Shown here: positions 25,120 through 37,000 of the stretch, in pieces
Layout: every line of letters starts with the position of its first letter
Numbering within the stretch: the first letter of the stretch is position 1
Assembly (NCBI RefSeq): GCF_010093815.1
Contig: NW_022985572.1
Coordinates: forward strand, 1 to 64,000
Direction: 5' to 3'
DNA: 64,000 bases
Origin: Pseudovirgaria hyperparasitica
Taxonomy: Eukaryota; Ascomycota; Dothideomycetes; Acrospermales; Acrospermaceae
Notes under the pieces: model-generated
Databases searched by the model: none
Seen by the model: the letters and a program-made list of their open reading frames with translations, nothing else
What the model was told of the DNA's origin: nothing
Made by a program: the position numbers and the translations under genes

Positions 25120-28100
25120 CTAAGTGGGATCGCGGAAGAAAGACAAGATATCGAGCCCGAACGATCCCAACGCACGGGACTTTTTGCGCTTCTCCGGGAT
25201 TAAGAGTGCTTCGTCGAGGTCGTCTACCTCAATGCCACGTTTGATGCCTGTTTGGCGTGAGTCTATGCTAATATACAAGGGTGTTCGGGCAGCGGAGTCG
25301 AATACGGTCGGTGTTTGCGAAGATGAAGTGTCGAATCCAGGCACTCTGTTACCAGCTTTCTCCTGAGTGGAGCTGGAATCAGAAGGGTCGGTTACGAAGA
25401 CTGCCGATTGAGAGCCATCGATATTCCGCGATTCCAGCCATTCTTCGTACTCTATTCTGATCCTTGTAGTCTCGTTTTCAACAAAGGCACGATACTGATC
25501 GTCCGTCTCACAACGCTCAGTACAGATCTGGCAGCTGATGTAGTAGGCCTGGGTAACAGCTGCAAAGCCTAGCATCTCAAATTCAGGAAGATTGCTGCCA
25601 ATGAGTTTCGTTTTGTCCCAGTCTAGACAATCTTCACAAAACGCATTTTCGCAGAATCTGCAGCGAAACACCATACCACCCGCCATGTAAGCTTTTCTGG
25701 AACAATGAGTACAGACGTGTTGCGGACAAGAAGTGGCTCCAAATGGTCTGGTCATGGCGGCAAGGTCCACCTCGTCCAGGCACTCAGCGTGGTACGCCCG
25801 CGGGCAGCCAACACAGCAGTGTAGTTCGCCACCGTCCCAACATATGTGACAGATGGATTCATGCTCAATTTCAGGTTTTTTTTCGCGTACTGGCTCTGCA
25901 AGGCGTGGGTCCTTTCCTGCGAGAGTTGGCACCGCTTCCCAATCTCCGCAATCTATGCTCTCTTTACTAACCTCCCACCCGTCGACCGTAACAGTAGTGT
26001 TTTTGCCTTCGCGTCTGTCCGCTCTCGTAATCCCTGGTGGCAGAACAGCATCGATTTCTTTGTCCGTCACCTGTTGTTGAAAATGCTTGCCTTCATATAC
26101 AGCCGTCTTGACCTTCTCCATCTCCGAGAGCCATTTCTCTTCATCCGTGTCTGGTCTACTTGATGCATTATCCATGTTGTGGAAATCAACAGGTTGGTCT
26201 CGACATTTATCAAGCATTGTTTCAACGTCCCACGAAAGCATTTCGTTTACGTCAACCTGTGGACGAGTCAAGGTCTGAGCGCCTCTGCGAAGCAAAGATT
26301 TGAGCTCTGACATGCTTAGTTGTGGCATTGCGTCTGACGCTACTTGTCCATGTGTATTCTTTGACGTCAATCGGCCGTGAATGCTCTGCATTGACTCTGT
26401 AATCTTAGCAGATAGGTAAAGCTTCTTTCGAATTCTACCCATCATTTGCTCTTCGACTGTGCCAGCTGTGCAGATTTTATAGACTGTTACTGGCTGTGTC
26501 TGTCCAATTCTGTGGGCCCTAGCTTCGGCTTGTATGTCTGCTTGGGGATTCCAGTCCTGATCGAGAAAAATAACTTCGGTCGCGGTGGCCAGATTGATGC
26601 CTAGTCCGCCAGCGCGCGTCGATATCAGTATGACATTATGGTTCGGCGTCGTATTGAATAATCGTATCGCCAAATCTCGACGGGCTCGTGAAGTACTGCC
26701 GTCCAAGGTTAAGTAGTTGTGCTCCGCTCCATCTCGGAAGCCCATGAAAGCAAGGACATCCTCCACGCACTTGAGCACACCTAGGAAGCCTGAGAAAATC
26801 AACACCTTCTTCCGTTTCTCAAAAACAAGATGTTGAAGCAGCTTCCGTAAGACAATGAACTTGCCTGAAGCCAGCACGATATGTTCTCCTACCAAGTAGC
26901 CATCAGGCGCAGCGTTCGGCAATTGATAGGGGTGTGTGCAGCATTTGCGAAGCTGCATGATGAGGTTCATTAATCTCGTCCAAGTTGACTTAGTTGAGGT
27001 AGCTTCTTGCTCGGCTTTCTCTAGTTCCAGAGCAGTTTCCATAATTTCTCGGCTTTCTCCCCAGCCATAGTCGAAAGCACTACGCTGATGGGCCGCTTCA
27101 CTATGTGATTCTCTTGCTTGCAATAATAGCTCAACCTTTGTTAATCTTTCTTGCTCCAATATCTCAACCCGCAAAGCCTTTTCTTCTTCTTGTTTCACGT
27201 CGGAAAAGAGATCGTCTAGTATGGCATCACCGGCCTTGGTAAGAAGTCGCATATACCAAAACTTTTGCATGGGTGTTAGTGGTACATAGAGTAGCACTTC
27301 TGTTTTTGGAGGTATGCCTAGATTGACTCCTGGTGAGTTTTTCAACCTTCGGAGCATAATAACTTCCAATAGTCTTCTTGCGTGGTCCATGACTTGCGTG
27401 CTGACATTCCCTTTGGATAGATCAAAGGCGTCACGGAACAAGTCTGCAGTTCTGTCGACAAAGACGTCCGGATAGAGCCAGTGAAGTAATGCCCAGAGCT
27501 CTGTCAAATTGTTCTGTAGTGGTGTACCAGTCAGTATGAGTCTGTACTCGGCCTTCAGGGTTTGGAGTGCGCCAGCGATAATCGTTTTGTTGTTCTTGAT
27601 TTTGTGTCCTTCGTCAAGGATCACGTAGCGCCATACAAACGATGTTTGGAACCACGATTTTTGTCTAAGGAAGATATCGTACGTGGTAACAATAATGTCG
27701 AATTCTCCGATCTGCTCGCCGTCAAGTTTCAAAGCTTTACGAGACTTTGCGATCTCGTTGCCGAAGCGATCGTCGAGCCCTGTAGCAACCCTCTTAAGCG
27801 ACATGCGCTCCTCTGCCGTTCCATGCAACTGTATGATCTTAAGCTTCGGTGCCCATTTTCGCACCTCTGATATCCACGAGGACAACACACTAAGAGGACA
27901 TATCACAAGATAAGGTCTTCTTTCTTCGAGATGGTTGACGGGGTGTTCATTTTCAATGAATTGCATCAGGGCGATTGTTTGTAAGGTTTTCCCGAGGCCC
28001 ATCTCATCACCAAGGATCCCGTTCATACCGTTGCGATATAGATAGACTAAGAACGATAGACCCGTCAATTGATATGGCTTCAGTGTTGCTGTAAGGCCTG

Positions 28101-28689
28101 CAGGCTGTTTGTCCAGCTCTTCGTAGGTGAATGTATCAGGTGCGTTGCCGCCAGCCGTGTGTGAAAGCTTTGTTATGTAATTGCTGTGTGGCAATAGCGG
28201 CTTGAAGTAGCTCTGGTGTTCTAGCAGGAACTGGTCTCGTCTTTTGATCGTGTTCATTTCTATGTCTTGACGTACACGGTTTCGAGCAGTGTTGGCCTTG
28301 GCGACCATGCCATGCTTCGTACGTTTCGGCCTCATTGTATCAGATATTAGGATTGTTTTAGTCTTGCGTCTTTTAGCCTTGCTAAGATCCTTGCGATAGC
28401 GTTCTAGTTTGAGAGCCTTTTTCACATGGTCTTGCGCACGACGAATTTTGGATAGACGTGTACCGACTCTCGACGACTTCCTCTCGATCAAAGGATATGA
28501 TGGACGTTGCAGTGCTGATGTGGGGGTTTTTGAGGGTATCTCAACGTGGGAGAATCTCCGAATTTGTGTTGCAGATGGATGGCTCCCGACCGAGCTGAAT
28601 TGTGCTAGTAGATCTAAAGCGTGCGTCTGGCGTCGCTTCGGCGGCATGGCTGCGATTGGTGACGGTTGCGGATTTGCCATTTTGTTCAT
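25120..28689 (-). CDS. SNF2-family chromatin-remodelling ATPase with C-terminal Cys-rich PHD-like module, 1189 aa
   Basis: This is a nuclear DNA-dependent ATPase of the SNF2 superfamily in a single exon. The start is the ATG at 28689; the longer frame upstream begins only with TTG. A basic N-terminus (KRRKTK, MRPKRTK) precedes the SNF2 N domain. Walker A is DEMGLGKT (about residues 228-235), the Walker B box is DEGH (about 359-362), and LTGTPLQNN follows. The helicase C half has LDGSTSRARRD (about 662), ISTRAGGLGINLA and the arginine-finger motif ARAHRIGQTQPVTVYK. From about residue 945 a Cys-rich module reads CHICWDGGELHCC ... CPRAYHAECL ... CPQHVCTHC ... FRCRFCENAFCEDCLDW, a PHD-like zinc-binding fold. 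ISWI, ALC1/CHD1L and Lsh-type ATPases share parts of this sequence, so the subfamily is open. It is divergent from the Clr2-like gene at 29143, which hints at a joint silencing role. Confidence 0.9.
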   Translation of the reverse strand: MNKMANPQPSPIAAMPPKRRQTHALDLLAQFSSVGSHPSATQIRRFSHVEIPSKTPTSALQRPSYPLIERKSSRVGTRLSKIRRAQDHVKKALKLERYRKDLSKAKRRKTKTILISDTMRPKRTKHGMVAKANTARNRVRQDIEMNTIKRRDQFLLEHQSYFKPLLPHSNYITKLSHTAGGNAPDTFTYEELDKQPAGLTATLKPYQLTGLSFLVYLYRNGMNGILGDEMGLGKTLQTIALMQFIENEHPVNHLEERRPYLVICPLSVLSSWISEVRKWAPKLKIIQLHGTAEERMSLKRVATGLDDRFGNEIAKSRKALKLDGEQIGEFDIIVTTYDIFLRQKSWFQTSFVWRYVILDEGHKIKNNKTIIAGALQTLKAEYRLILTGTPLQNNLTELWALLHWLYPDVFVDRTADLFRDAFDLSKGNVSTQVMDHARRLLEVIMLRRLKNSPGVNLGIPPKTEVLLYVPLTPMQKFWYMRLLTKAGDAILDDLFSDVKQEEEKALRVEILEQERLTKVELLLQARESHSEAAHQRSAFDYGWGESREIMETALELEKAEQEATSTKSTWTRLMNLIMQLRKCCTHPYQLPNAAPDGYLVGEHIVLASGKFIVLRKLLQHLVFEKRKKVLIFSGFLGVLKCVEDVLAFMGFRDGAEHNYLTLDGSTSRARRDLAIRLFNTTPNHNVILISTRAGGLGINLATATEVIFLDQDWNPQADIQAEARAHRIGQTQPVTVYKICTAGTVEEQMMGRIRKKLYLSAKITESMQSIHGRLTSKNTHGQVASDAMPQLSMSELKSLLRRGAQTLTRPQVDVNEMLSWDVETMLDKCRDQPVDFHNMDNASSRPDTDEEKWLSEMEKVKTAVYEGKHFQQQVTDKEIDAVLPPGITRADRREGKNTTVTVDGWEVSKESIDCGDWEAVPTLAGKDPRLAEPVREKKPEIEHESICHICWDGGELHCCVGCPRAYHAECLDEVDLAAMTRPFGATSCPQHVCTHCSRKAYMAGGMVFRCRFCENAFCEDCLDWDKTKLIGSNLPEFEMLGFAAVTQAYYISCQICTERCETDDQYRAFVENETTRIRIEYEEWLESRNIDGSQSAVFVTDPSDSSSTQEKAGNRVPGFDTSSSQTPTVFDSAARTPLYISIDSRQTGIKRGIEVDDLDEALLIPEKRKKSRALGSFGLDILSFFRDPT

Positions 28690-29142
28690 TGTTTGACCGA
28701 TTTGGCGGGACAATGGGATACGCTGCAAGGACTCTTAGCAATACGTTCAAGTGAACAGGCGAAACGTGTGACGCCGGTACGTACCCCTGTGCTTCTTACG
28801 ACTTCTCAAGTGAACAAAGGCGCCTATCAGGCGATCAAATGTGAGTGATGTGTCTGACTTCCATGGGGTACGTAAAGCAACGTTCGCGGATAAATGAACA
28901 GTTACTGAAAATATGACCTTCGGAAGCCTGTCACTCAACCTTGCCTAGTAAGAAGTCGCGTCTTTGACGCGTCAAATTATACGCCTTAAGGTTCTAGAAC
29001 TAAATCCGAATCTCCGAGCGCACGGACACCTCACCATCTTCCAAGGCCGTATCTTCATTCCACCCCAACCGCTCATTCTGCGCCAGCATCTCTACCCCAT
29101 CGTCGCTTCAGTCATGTCTATGCGCCTGACCTAGCTTCAACA
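28690..29142. promoter_or_regulatory. Divergent promoter of the SNF2-PHD and Clr2-like genes, with an MCB-type element
   Basis: The 453 bp lie between opposite start codons. They hold TTGACGCGTCAA, a perfect palindrome around ACGCGT (28967-28972), and a nearby TCGCGT (28957-28962). ACGCGT is the Mlu I cell-cycle box bound by MBF (Mbp1/Swi6 family) in fungi. A G1/S-linked supply of chromatin factors would fit; this is an inference from the motif. Confidence 0.4.
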
Positions 29143-31145
29143 ATGACACGCTTCTATCCCATTTACGTGCGGCGTTCGGATGGGAAGCTGGAAGTTTCAG
29201 GCAAGAATGGCAGACTACGCGACCGGAATGGCCCATCAGCTGAGCAGCTCGACAGCACACCGAACAACAAAGGAATTTCCGACTACTATCGCGAGATTGG
29301 CGCGGAAGAAACAAAACATATTGATTGGAGGAGGAAGCTTGCAGGTATGCTTGTCAGGCAGATTGGGCAAGACAAGCTACACCAGGGTAACACATTGTCT
29401 TTTTGCCCGCTTCCATGTCATCACTGACCAGCACAGAAAGACAAACCACAAGCATTCTCGTCGCGCTTCCTGATAACTACCGTCTCTATGAACACATAAA
29501 ATCTCGAACGACAGATGGAGAAGCTCCAAAGAAGAATCATGCGGGAGGAGGACATGACCGGCAAGACGCGTACCTTTATGGCCATCCGATGGGTCCGAAG
29601 AAACGCTTTCGGAGCCCGGCAGACTTTTTCCCTCACCTGCTTTGGCTTTGTACAGATGTCAATGGTAACACCGATAATTGCTCGTGCAAGCTATGCTGCC
29701 CCGAAGAGATTGAAGAGAAGAAGGCTCCGCAGGCCGCGCAGTCACCCATCAATAAAGAAGAGCCCGAGGTGATGCCAGAGCCAAAAGACATTTTGCCACC
29801 ACAGGGAACCATAAATGAATCATCAAATCGATCTTTATCCAATCTGCCGTCTCTAGTGCGCAAACAGTCCCCTGTGCCACAGTTGGCAACTACTCCTCCC
29901 ACTGTTCCAGCGCCGTCACAGCTCCCAACTCCCCGCTCGATAGACCAGCAGATTGACACATCGTTCAACAAGTTCCACAATCGTACCGCTGAAATAGTCT
30001 GGTTCCAACGTGGCCAGGCGTGGGCCCTCGGAGTGATCACTCGCCGATATAGGACGAAGAATGAGCAACAGCAAGAAGCTCGTCATTATGTAATTCAGCC
30101 ACTATCTTATCCCCTCCACAATCCTCCATTAGCAATTATAACAGACGAAAGCCATCTGCGACCCTGGCTAGCGTGGAGTCCTCCTCCGCTCACACACCAA
30201 TCCATCCACGATCAGCCCATTCGCATTGTACCTTATCACAGCATCGACTGGGTGGGTGTCTCAGAAGGCAAATATGGCCCGGGTGAGGTCGAGGTAGATG
30301 CCAGTATTCTTGCGGCGAAAAGCGTCGAAGACACCTTCACTTTGACTGAACCTCTGAAACGTACTACTTCAGGAGGAGTAGAAGAGAAACGTTGGAACTG
30401 TATCTTTCTAGGGGGCGAAAAGATCTGGCTCGGGGACTCTCTCCGACTGCGTATTGCCCCCGGCAATACCGTCATGGCGCTAACAGAGATTATCGAGCGA
30501 GTGACCAAAAACCAATCAACCTATACACTTGTGGGAGACTTATACTCTCTCGTGGCTCTCAGTGCAACATCTCAAGAGCCGCCTGAAAATCGCAACATCC
30601 CCATACGCATGCGCGAAGACCTAAAATGGCGAAATGGTATTACGAACACCGCGAAGCGTGGTAAAAGCTACTGGAAGCTCATCCAAAACGATTCCCGCCT
30701 ATCTATCAACCAAATCAAGGGCCGATGGTACGAAGACTCATATTTATTGCCTTTGTTGTCGCAAAACAACAGTCAGCTCCAACAGGAACTAGCAAACGGT
30801 CAAGTGACAGAGCAAAACGGGTTCTTGAACTCCAGAGGAGACTCAACGATTCTATACAATAGCCAAGATAATCCAGGAATACGTTGTGCTGACAGAAAAG
30901 ACGCATTTGGAAAGAGTATACCGGCGCATACGGTATTTGCAAGTGGCATCGATCCGCCCGCGCAGAGTCAAAGGACACAACAACAGCAGACGCAACCGCA
31001 AAATTACGAGCCGCAATCACAATCACAGTCACAGTCACAGTCACAGCAACAAGGCCTAGAGCAGTTTGTGAATCTGGATGGTGAAGAAGTCCCTGGGTTT
31101 GGACAGCAATATAGCTCGCAGGGGCAGGAACAAGGGTTTTTCTGA
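29143..31145 (+). CDS. Clr2-like transcriptional silencing protein, 650 aa, two exons
   Basis: Clr2 is a subunit of SHREC, the Snf2/histone-deacetylase repressor complex that silences heterochromatin in fission yeast. Exons are 29143-29386 and 29437-31145 with a 50-nt GT-AG intron whose CTGAC branch site sits just before CACAG; the sum is in frame. An alternative donor at 29345 would also keep the frame but makes a longer intron. The N-terminus MTRFYPIYVRRSDGK and the block FRSPADFFPHLLWL with CSCKLC (about residues 140-170) match the N-terminal Clr2 domain. The middle (about 250-450) holds the conserved C-terminal Clr2-type region, including HNRTAEIVWFQRGQAWALG. The C-terminus is a Gln/Ser tract encoded by CAG-TCA repeats (31014-31046), presumably disordered. 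Placement next to the SNF2-PHD gene is suggestive because SHREC also contains a Snf2-type ATPase (Mit1). Confidence 0.8.
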
Positions 31146-32421
31146 TCCACGTATCTACTTGATGTTGAAAGAGCTCAAGTGATACCCAAGATTCGTTCAT
31201 ACGGATTTGTTATGTATCAATACCATGCATAGTGACACATAGATTGCTCGTGCAAGCGGCTCGGCGCAATGAGAAACATCCTGATGACCAGGTAATGTCT
31301 TTGACGCCGACTGACGACGAATACATCAGCATAGATCTCTGATATATGATGGCCGTACTTTCTGTATCTTGATATTAACGATACCCTCTGTGCGCAAGCC
31401 ACACTACCTCAACAACTCACCTGCAAGATTTGTTACGCCTATCTCTACATGCAAAGCCAACTACACAACAGATCAGATAAGCATGCCGACGCCCAGATGG
31501 ACATACATCCCATGCCGGCCACCTAAGAAACCCATTCCATACCTTGGGGTCTTTCCATCAACTTTGGCAGGCCCCCTTGAGCGGTCACCATAACGCATAC
31601 AGTATCGGTCCGGGCCCTGACACGCGGATGACAGCCGCTTGCCCGTCTCATGGGTGGGTCCGCGTGCCGTTTCTAGCCAAGGGCTCCGATGGTTGTTATC
31701 AACAGTACTGGGATTGCTACGAATCCGGCATGCTTTCCATCACACGTAGGTATGCTGAAGACGGGCGTGTGCGGTTTTCATGCACAGAATTGAGAGTGCG
31801 GTTGTGCTAAGTTGCAGGGGACATGAAAAGCATGAGGGGGCACAGAGAGAGTGCTGCACGCAAGGCTGACATTCCTTGTGAACCTTTGGCAAGAAAAATC
31901 AGAAGAATCAAGTCAGATTGAACGTGACCCTGCAATAATTCGATAGCAACTATGCACCGCTCGTGTATCCTTCATTCGACTTCTCCAAAGCCCTCAAATC
32001 GCCCAAACACCGATCCCCCCATGAGGACCCGTTAGACAGGCTGAAGAACGTAACCACACGGTGGCGCAGAACTTGAAAACGGCACACCACTGTGGGTACA
32101 CTTGCGCCATCTGAACCGGTGTTGGTTGGAGTTGAATGGCTTTAGGACGCCAATGATGAGGGCTTGCCAATGAACATGGATGGGAATAATGTTCCATATC
32201 CAGCGCACGTTTAACGAGTGAAGGATGCGAGCGACAGGGGACAGGGTCACCCTTTAATGGGTGACTGTCGTGTCGTGGCTTCCCGGGTACATATAAGAGG
32301 AAGGAGCGCCGACGACTGCCATCGAAATCCTTTCCAAGCTGTTCATTACCTTCCTTCGTTAACTTCCTTGCTGTTGAGTTTCTCGAACACCGCGGTAACT
32401 TCAACGGATCTGAGAGGTCAC
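31146..32421. promoter_or_regulatory. Upstream region of the ammonium transporter, with candidate GATA sites
   Basis: No gene is visible in these 1.28 kb. Four strings fit the AreA/NIT2 consensus HGATAR: 31439-31444 (reverse), 31475-31480, 31696-31701 (reverse) and 31941-31946. Nitrogen-scavenging transporters of this family are classically under AreA control. Four matches in 1.3 kb is only modestly above chance, so this is weak support. Confidence 0.35.
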
Positions 32422-33982
32422 ATGGCTACAATCGCTGTTGGCGGCCTCGAGCCGTCTCCTGTGCGTTTTCCCGACCTCTTCATGTGAGCTGATTGACTGA
32501 CGGTATTGTGATGTGCAGCCAGAGTACGATGAATCTGCTCCCAGTGGCGGAAATCCGCTGGAAGTCAATGTCAATGACCCGTATGCTCTCCAGGAGTTTC
32601 ACTATACCTATCTCGTCTTCTGTGCATTCATTGTATGGCTCATCATCCCTGGCATTGGTCTCCTCTATGGAGGTCTAGCACGTCGCAAGTCGTCTCTCGC
32701 CCTTTTGTTCCAGTCACTATTGGTTGCTTCAGTGTAAGTCATGTATGTCGAGGAACGAAAGCCTGGACTGATTCGCTGGTGCAGGACCACCTTTCAGTGG
32801 ATGTTCTGGGGCTATTCGCTTGCCTTTTCGCGGACCGGAAATTCCTTCATCGGCGACCTGAAGAACTTTGGTTTGATGGGTGTCGGTGTGGCTCCTTCGC
32901 CTGGGTCGGCCTATATCCCCGAAGTAGTGTTCTGCCTCTACCAGATGTTCTTCTGCGCCTGTACGGTACAGATCGTTATCGGTGGAGCGTTCGAGCGTGG
33001 CCGCATCGTCCCCTCCCTCGTCTTCTCTTTCTTATGGGCTACTATCGTATACTGTCCGATTGCGTGCTGGACCTGGAACTCGAACGGATGGCTCTATAAC
33101 CTTCCATCTCTCGATTATGCTGGAGGTGGTCCAGTACATATAGCCAGCGGCTGGTCTGCTCTCGCATATGCGTTTGTCCTTGGCAAGCGCAAGCACCACG
33201 GCGAGAAATCCCATCACAAGCCTCACAATACCACACTAGTTTTCCTGGGTACCGTATTGATCTGGTTTGGGTGGTTTGGCTTCAACGGAGGTTCCGCACT
33301 GAACGGTACTGTACGTTCCATGTATGCGGCCTTCAATACAAATACTGCTGCATCAACTGGTGTTCTCGGCTGGGTCATCATCGACTTTATTCGGACAGGG
33401 GGAAAGTTCTCCGTCGTTGGTGCTTGTGAAGGAGCCATCGCTGGATTGATTGGGATTACGCCTGCTGCAGGATTCACATCACTATGGACTTCTGCATTGC
33501 TTGGTTTTATCACTGCGGTAGCCTGCAACTCGGTCAAGAACCTGAACAAGTGGATTGGAATTGATGAAGGTATGGATGTTTTCAAACTTCACGGTATCGG
33601 TGGAATGATTGGTTCCTTCTTGACTGGGATATTCGCCCAACAATGGGTGGGCGCACTCGACGGTACATCTACTGGGTACTCGGGCGCTATGGATGGTGTC
33701 GGTATACAGGTTGGACGTCAGCTCGCGGAGATTGTTGCAATTGGTGCCTATGCTTTCACGGTTTCATGCATACTACTTTATATCTTGAAGTACATCCCGG
33801 GCATGAATCTGAGGGTTAGTGAAGAGGCGGAGATGATCGGTTTGGACCTGGACCAATTCTTTGACGAACAGATAGGTGATTGGACCATGGTCGAGCAGCA
33901 CGCTGCCATCAATGATTCGATAACCCCAAGCAGTCAGCACAGTATCAAGCAGACCTCAGAGATTCCTAAGAAAGCTGCTTAG
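32422..33982 (+). CDS. Ammonium transporter, Amt/Mep/Rh family, Mep2-like, 483 aa, three exons
   Basis: It moves ammonium across the plasma membrane. Exons: 32422-32460, 32519-32733, 32785-33982, with GT-AG introns of 58 and 51 nt and an in-frame sum of 1452 nt. The first exon gives only MATIAVGGLEPSP. The protein has about 11 hydrophobic segments. The family signature LDYAGGGPVHIASGWSAL contains the first pore histidine and FKLHGIGGMIGSFLTGI contains the second, so the twin-His pore is intact, as in Mep2 and unlike yeast Mep1/Mep3, which lack the first His. The cytosolic tail (SEEAEMIGLDLDQFFDEQIG and beyond, ending PKKAA) matches fungal Mep tails with phosphorylatable Ser/Thr. It converges on the cofactor D gene, with 98 bp between stop codons. 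Nitrogen regulation is suggested by GATA sites upstream. Confidence 0.95.
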
Positions 33983-34080
33983 ATATAGGCTACGAGGTGG
34001 TCGATCTGGTCTTGTCAACGATTTTTTGGAGCGATTTCCCTTAGTACCTCGTAAGCTCCTTGATCAGATCTATGCCACCA

Positions 34081-37000
34081 TCAAACGGCATTTATTTTCT
34101 CGACAATTGTTTTTAATCGTACTGGAGACTGTGACCAGTCATATTTCTCGAGCTCACCGTTCTGGGTGATGCAGTAGAGAGCCTCAGCGGCTGCAACCCG
34201 AATCTAGGAACATTATCAGCGAGTCTATTAGGCCTTATAATGCAAGGCACGTACCTTAGGAAACGGATGGACAAGCATGCTCTTTATCTTAATCAGCACT
34301 AATGCCCTAATACTCTCAACCTCTGCAAGCCCACGATACAGCTCCAAAGCCAAACACAGCTTATGCATTTGCGTCGACTTGAAGTGACTCTTCTGTACCA
34401 AGCTAAGTAGCGTACGCCACTTAAACTCCGTACTGGCAAGGCGACACATGACACGCATGTCGAACAAGAATGTCAGACTCTCCATCAGCGGGAGAAGAAC
34501 TCTGTCGTTACTCACATGCTGCTGATAGACGTCCACTAGAGAGTCACCGAATTCGAGCAATGCGAACGTGTCTGGACTGGACGTGCTGGATGCGGGGAAG
34601 TCGGTCAGAGTGGCGATGAGCGCCATGCGGGATGCCTGCACGACAGACTCGGACGCCATGCCCATTGCTGAGACATAGCCTTCGAGGATGGCGGATTTGA
34701 AACGTTTCGAGACGTTAGATTGCAGGAGAGCAAGAAATGCTTTGAAGTATGCATACGAGGACACGCCTTCGGTGGTGACGATCTGGGAGCTGGGGTTCTT
34801 AGTAAGGAGTTCATGCTGTGCAAAAAGGAAGGGCCGTACATATATGAGGACCCGCCGTCGACCAGAGCGAGAGCCTGAGCTGCACGCATGCGGATCCTGT
34901 CCAATTTTTCGAGAGATAGACGGACGACGGAGTCGTAGAGCGGCGAGGAGGCGGGTGAGTCGAGGAATGTACATCGCCAGGCCGATTCTGTGGCGCAGAG
35001 AGCTTCGAGACGGACGAGAGAACCGACGTCGCCGCGCTCGTTGATCGTGTAGTCATTGAGAGCGGTATGTAGGGCTTGAGCTATCTTAGAGATCTGATCT
35101 TCGCGGTCTTTGCTTGTCGAGGATGCTACGTCTGCGAAGGTGAGCTGGAGACTTTTGAGGGCGGTGCAGCGGGCTTCGATGTCGACTTTTGGGGTGCATC
35201 GCTCGGTGAGGACTTGAATGATTTGTTGCGGGAGATCTGATGTGGTTGAGAGGTTGTCTGTGGATAGGACGTGGTATGCTGAGCCGAGGGCTAATGTATA
35301 TCCAGCACCTTTTGCACCGGAATAGGATGCGCCTTGCTTGAGAACTGTTAGCCATTCCGTGGTGACTCGAGCCAGGTCGCTGATAGTTGCAAGTAGAACG
35401 TTCTCGACTGCGCTTGGAGCCATCCCCAGGATGTCTTTCTCGTCTCGTCGAAGGCACCAGTTCAGATGGCGCTGGAGGGTGCGGGCATCTAAGTCTAGGT
35501 TTGGCTGCTGTCCATAGATGACGTGTGAGAACTTCGCCATGGAGGAAATTAAAGAGCAAACGGCAAAAGCGGTAAGCTCAGGACGGGAGATGGTCGAGCT
35601 GAAGTCTTTCTCTTGCAGCTTCAGGCTACTGAGAATGTCCCAAGGCGACAATCGGCGGAGATCATCCATACCTCTTTGCAGTGCTTGAACACCCTTCACC
35701 ACTGCGACGCACCCTTCGTGTTGCATGACACACCTGTCAATTATTGCGGACAGAGTCATCATAGTACCGTGACGCCCTTCCACATCTCTTTTTGGCAGTA
35801 CCAACAGCTGCCACTTGACCTGTTGGAACATCGATGCTACCGTCTCAATATCCATGAATGAGCTCAAAGAAGCAATTCCAACCGAACTTGAAATACGAGA
35901 AGATGCATCAACAGATCCGACCCCACGCCACCCCAAGAAATTATCATAAAGTCCCTGCCAATAAAGAACATCAAGTCTGGCTGCTTGTATGGCTACAGTA
36001 CGCAAAGCACGGTCGCGGAGGCCAACAGCATGAAAGTCAACGATCTGGACTAATGGTATGCCCTGGATGATGGTGTCTGGATGTCGACCGACCAATTCTT
36101 GCAGCGCAGCAGAGGATCCTCGCCGGATGTTGCCAGCAGGGTCGAGGCATGCTGCGACTAGAAGCTCGATAGCAAGGAACTGGACGACGGATATGTTGCC
36201 GTGTTTCCTTATATCGGCCGCCTTGATGTCGACTGTGCGCACACCAGATAAGTCTGAAGCTGCATATCTCCGTGACATTGCCCAGATTCCAAAGCACGCA
36301 GCGTCTCTTACATTCGTCCCAATCGAGCTTCCGGTCGACGACCGTTGCTCGAAATTTAGCGCCAGGAGTAGAGCATTGAGGATATCCGCAAGCTGGGAGG
36401 TTGGCGGTGCTTTCCGATAGAGCAAATGTGCAAGCGTCAAGGTGAGGCCATGCCATCTCAGGGGGTTGACTGCGCTGAGGTCCCTTTCTGAATCATGCCA
36501 AAGCACGTCCTCTGCAAGAGATCCAATGACTGCCTCAACGACCTCCTCGGCAAGTACAGGGTCGAGTTTTAGGGTGATTGTACTCAGAGCTTTACTTGCT
36601 GCTAGCCTCACCGGAGTATCTCCATCAGCCAGAGCTTGGAGCAGGTGATCGATAACCTCTTCCAGGATCGCAGAGAGGTCGATACCTGGAAGCATAGCCT
36701 CGTTCTGCACCCCATGAACGACGATTGTGCGAAAACACTTGATGAGTAGCTTTCTGGCTACAGCAGATGCTCGGACAGCGGACAGATGAGGCGAATCGAG
36801 GACATTCTGGCTGGTCTGGTATAGCGCGGGAATGAACGTTCCAATTTCTTCGGCAGTACCAGAAGAGAGCAGTTGGCTAAAGAATGTGAGTACGCCAAGG
36901 TAGCCATGAATCGCTGAGACTTCGCTCGATGAATGTGTGAAGAAATCAAGCGACCACTGGATCATCGAGCGCAGGAGCCCGATCTTACGCATATCTGGTC

